Origin: WS-7 sp035635575
Lineage (GTDB): Bacteria; Eisenbacteria; RBG-16-71-46; SZUA-252
DNA length: 7,141 nt
NCBI GenBank assembly: GCA_035635575.1
Contig: DASQAV010000021.1
Location: 1-7,141, forward strand
Direction: 5' to 3'
Below are positions 5,475-7,141 of this stretch, piece after piece. Under the pieces are notes generated by a model. The model did no database searches, was not told where the DNA came from, and was given only the letters and a program-made list of their open reading frames with translations. The position numbers were made by a program, and so were the translations under genes. Each line of letters starts with the position of its first letter. The first letter of the stretch is position 1.

Positions 5475-7115
5475 ATGTCGGAAACGGATTCAGTATCTGC
5501 TCGAGGTGGCCCCGATGGGACGGTGTCTCCCTTCCTGATCTTCGTTTTCGCCCTGCTTCTGATCGCCCCCCAGGCGCGCGGCGCGGACGTGTTCCTCGAG
5601 CGGAATCCCGACAGCACGCTGGCCATCGCCATCCAGAAGATCCAGGGCACGCCGATCACGCTCGAGGAATCGATCCAGAAGGCGCTCGTCCACGAGACAA
5701 CCGTTCGCGAGGCGGAGGGTGCGATGCGTGCGGCGGGCGGGACGCTCCGCCACGAGAACGGCGCCTTCGACCCGGAGCTCTTCTTCGACGCGGACCGGGT
5801 CGGCACGGACCAGCCCACGTCTTCCATTTTCTCCGGCGGGGATACGCTCGCGTCCGGCGTCAGCGTGGTCCGGTCCACCCGGACGATCACCTCGACCGGA
5901 GCCCGCGTCACGCTGCCGACCGGAACGGAGCTCCGCGCCTCCCTCCTGTCCACCAAGCTCGAGACCAACTCCACGCTCGCATTCGTCAATCCCCAGTACG
6001 ACGCGAATGGAGTGCTGAGCGTGCGGCAGCCGCTCCTCAAGGGATTCGGACCCGGCACGTGGGGGGACCGATCGGCCGCGGCGCGCGTCTACGAGGCCGC
6101 CCGGGCCCGCTACGAGGACGCCGTGCTCGAGACGCGTGCCAAGGTCGAGCGCACCTACTGGGATCTCTATGCCGCGCGGCGCGATCTCGCATTGCAACAG
6201 ATCATCCGCGACCGAGCGCAGTCGCTCGTCGAGGAGAGCCAGCTTCGCTCGCGGGCGGGCCTCGTGGGTCCGGGCGCGGTCGCGAGCGCGCGTGTCTTCT
6301 ATACGCAGCAGGAGCAGGTGCTCCTGGATTTCGACGAAGCGGTCGATCGTGTCTCCGACCAGCTTGCGACCTTGATCGGGGAGCGTCCGGCCGGCGCCCT
6401 GAAGCGGTTCGCGCCGGTGGACGAGCCACCCCGGGATTTCCCGATCGAGTCCGAGGAGACGCTCGTGGCGAGGGCGCTCGCGCAGAGCCGCGAGGCCAAG
6501 AGCGCCGAGCGCGAAGTGGCGGCGGCCCGCGCGCGCTCGGCCGGCGCCTGGTGGAACATGCTTCCCACCCTCGACCTGAGAGGGTCCCTGGGGGGCGCGG
6601 GGCTCTCGGGACGAGGACGGGATTTCATCAACCCCTTCACGAATCAGCCCGACCGCATCAACATCGACGGCGATTTCAGCGACACCTGGACCCAGGTGAG
6701 GAGACGCGATTTTCCGAGCTGGAGCACCGGCCTTACGCTCAGCGTTCCCATCGGATTTCGGGCCGGAAGGGGCGATCGGGATCGCCGGCGCGCCGAGCTG
6801 GATATCGCCGAGCAGCGCGCGATCGCCACGCGGCGCTCGATCGAAGAGCGGGTCCGCGTCGCCTACCGCGAGCTGGACCACGCGAAGCGGCGTCTGGACG
6901 CGGCGCAGAGCGGGGTCGAGGCATCGCTCGAGCAGGTGCGGATCGGAATCATCGAATATCGAAACGGCAGGACCACCGCGTTCGAGCTGACGCGCGTGGC
7001 CGCGGATCTGGCCACGGGGCAGCAGCGCTACTCGCAGGCGCTCGTCCGGGCGGCCAAGGCCTATGCCGATCTGAAGCGGCTCACGTCGGAGGGGCTGCCT
7101 CCGCCGAAACCATGA
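5475..7115 (+). CDS. TolC/OEP-family outer-membrane efflux protein
   Basis: Outer-membrane channel component of a tripartite efflux or type I secretion system. From ATG 5475 it has 546 residues. A hydrophobic segment (about 18-32, VSPFLIFVFALLLIA) followed by QARGA looks like a Sec signal peptide cleaved near residue 36-37, and there is no lipobox Cys. Two OEP repeats follow, roughly 60-300 and 325-535. QPLLKGFG (185-192) is the typical beta-barrel strand motif; long Ala/Arg/Glu-rich helices (200-300, 435-535) form the periplasmic tunnel; the C-terminal helix ends AAKAYADLKRLTSEGL. The start is uncertain. GTG 5403 would add 24 residues. GTG 5523 would begin directly at the hydrophobic segment but leaves no positive charge before it. 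ATG 5475 has GGGAG 12 bases upstream and GAGG only 1 base upstream, neither ideal. A gene starting just after the stop suggests an operon with its adaptor or transporter. Confidence 0.9.
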   Translation: MSETDSVSARGGPDGTVSPFLIFVFALLLIAPQARGADVFLERNPDSTLAIAIQKIQGTPITLEESIQKALVHETTVREAEGAMRAAGGTLRHENGAFDPELFFDADRVGTDQPTSSIFSGGDTLASGVSVVRSTRTITSTGARVTLPTGTELRASLLSTKLETNSTLAFVNPQYDANGVLSVRQPLLKGFGPGTWGDRSAAARVYEAARARYEDAVLETRAKVERTYWDLYAARRDLALQQIIRDRAQSLVEESQLRSRAGLVGPGAVASARVFYTQQEQVLLDFDEAVDRVSDQLATLIGERPAGALKRFAPVDEPPRDFPIESEETLVARALAQSREAKSAEREVAAARARSAGAWWNMLPTLDLRGSLGGAGLSGRGRDFINPFTNQPDRINIDGDFSDTWTQVRRRDFPSWSTGLTLSVPIGFRAGRGDRDRRRAELDIAEQRAIATRRSIEERVRVAYRELDHAKRRLDAAQSGVEASLEQVRIGIIEYRNGRTTAFELTRVAADLATGQQRYSQALVRAAKAYADLKRLTSEGLPPPKP

Positions 7116-7132
7116 TGGGGGAGACCGATCGC

Positions 7133-7141
7133 ATGATCGTT
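7133..7141 (+). CDS. Start of a downstream gene, only three codons in window
   Basis: GGGGGAG (7117-7123) lies 9 bases before the ATG at 7133, giving Met-Ile-Val before the edge. The same frame also has ATGs at 7112 and 7115, and the first of these overlaps the efflux gene stop as ATGA. The Shine-Dalgarno favours 7133. Position right after an OEP gene suggests a membrane-fusion adaptor or a transporter subunit, but nothing in three codons shows this. Confidence 0.45.

Noticed and set aside
7088..7102. Hairpin GGAGG/CCTCC near the end of the efflux gene
   Set aside because: It lies inside coding sequence for EGLPP, has no T run, and is short enough to be chance. It could not be tied to any function.
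1..7141. Search for CRISPR arrays, tRNAs, insertion sequences, toxin-antitoxin or defence genes
   Set aside because: No direct-repeat array, cloverleaf, transposase motif or terminal inverted repeat was seen. Nearly all of the window is accounted for by housekeeping-type genes.

Overview
The window is high-GC DNA of strongly bacterial character: tightly packed genes, Shine-Dalgarno sites on several genes, and frequent GTG/TTG starts. A TolC-type outer-membrane protein with a signal peptide points to a Gram-negative cell, and respiratory glycerol-3-phosphate dehydrogenase points to a quinone-linked electron chain. I cannot fix the phylum. A GC-rich environmental lineage (Gemmatimonadota, Acidobacteriota, Myxococcota or a candidate phylum such as Eisenbacteria) would fit, but this is only a guess. 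I see no tRNA, rRNA, CRISPR array, insertion sequence or prophage gene, and no gene-free stretch longer than about 105 bases.

Layout: (1) 1-357, minus strand, the N-terminal part of a YdfG-like short-chain dehydrogenase that runs off the left edge. (2) 358-457, a divergent promoter region. (3) 458-3441, plus strand, a two-gene operon: glpD (TTG start) and glpK (GTG start), joined by a 4-base GTGA overlap. (4) 3387-4289, minus strand, a monoacylglycerol-lipase-like alpha/beta hydrolase whose 3' end overlaps the end of glpK by 55 bases. (5) 4290-4393, a second divergent spacer. (6) 4394-5374, plus strand, an HtrA-like serine protease with one PDZ domain and no signal peptide. (7) 5475-7115, plus strand, a TolC/OEP-family outer-membrane efflux protein, followed by the first codons of another gene that is cut by the right edge.

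The middle of the window reads as a lipid-glycerol module. The hydrolase would free glycerol from monoacylglycerols, GlpK would phosphorylate it, and GlpD would oxidise glycerol-3-phosphate to DHAP and pass the electrons to quinone. No glycerol facilitator or glp regulator is visible. The protease and the efflux protein are probably separate units, with the efflux protein heading a further transport operon.

The families present are well known and I do not find a clearly new system. The points most worth a second look are: two ATG-initiated genes with a -10-like hexamer exactly 9 bases before the start codon and no Shine-Dalgarno (probable leaderless mRNAs), against three Shine-Dalgarno-led genes using TTG/GTG; the signal-less HtrA protease; the lipase/glpK tail-to-tail overlap with an extra C-terminal tail; and the apparent loss of the known allosteric sites in GlpK.
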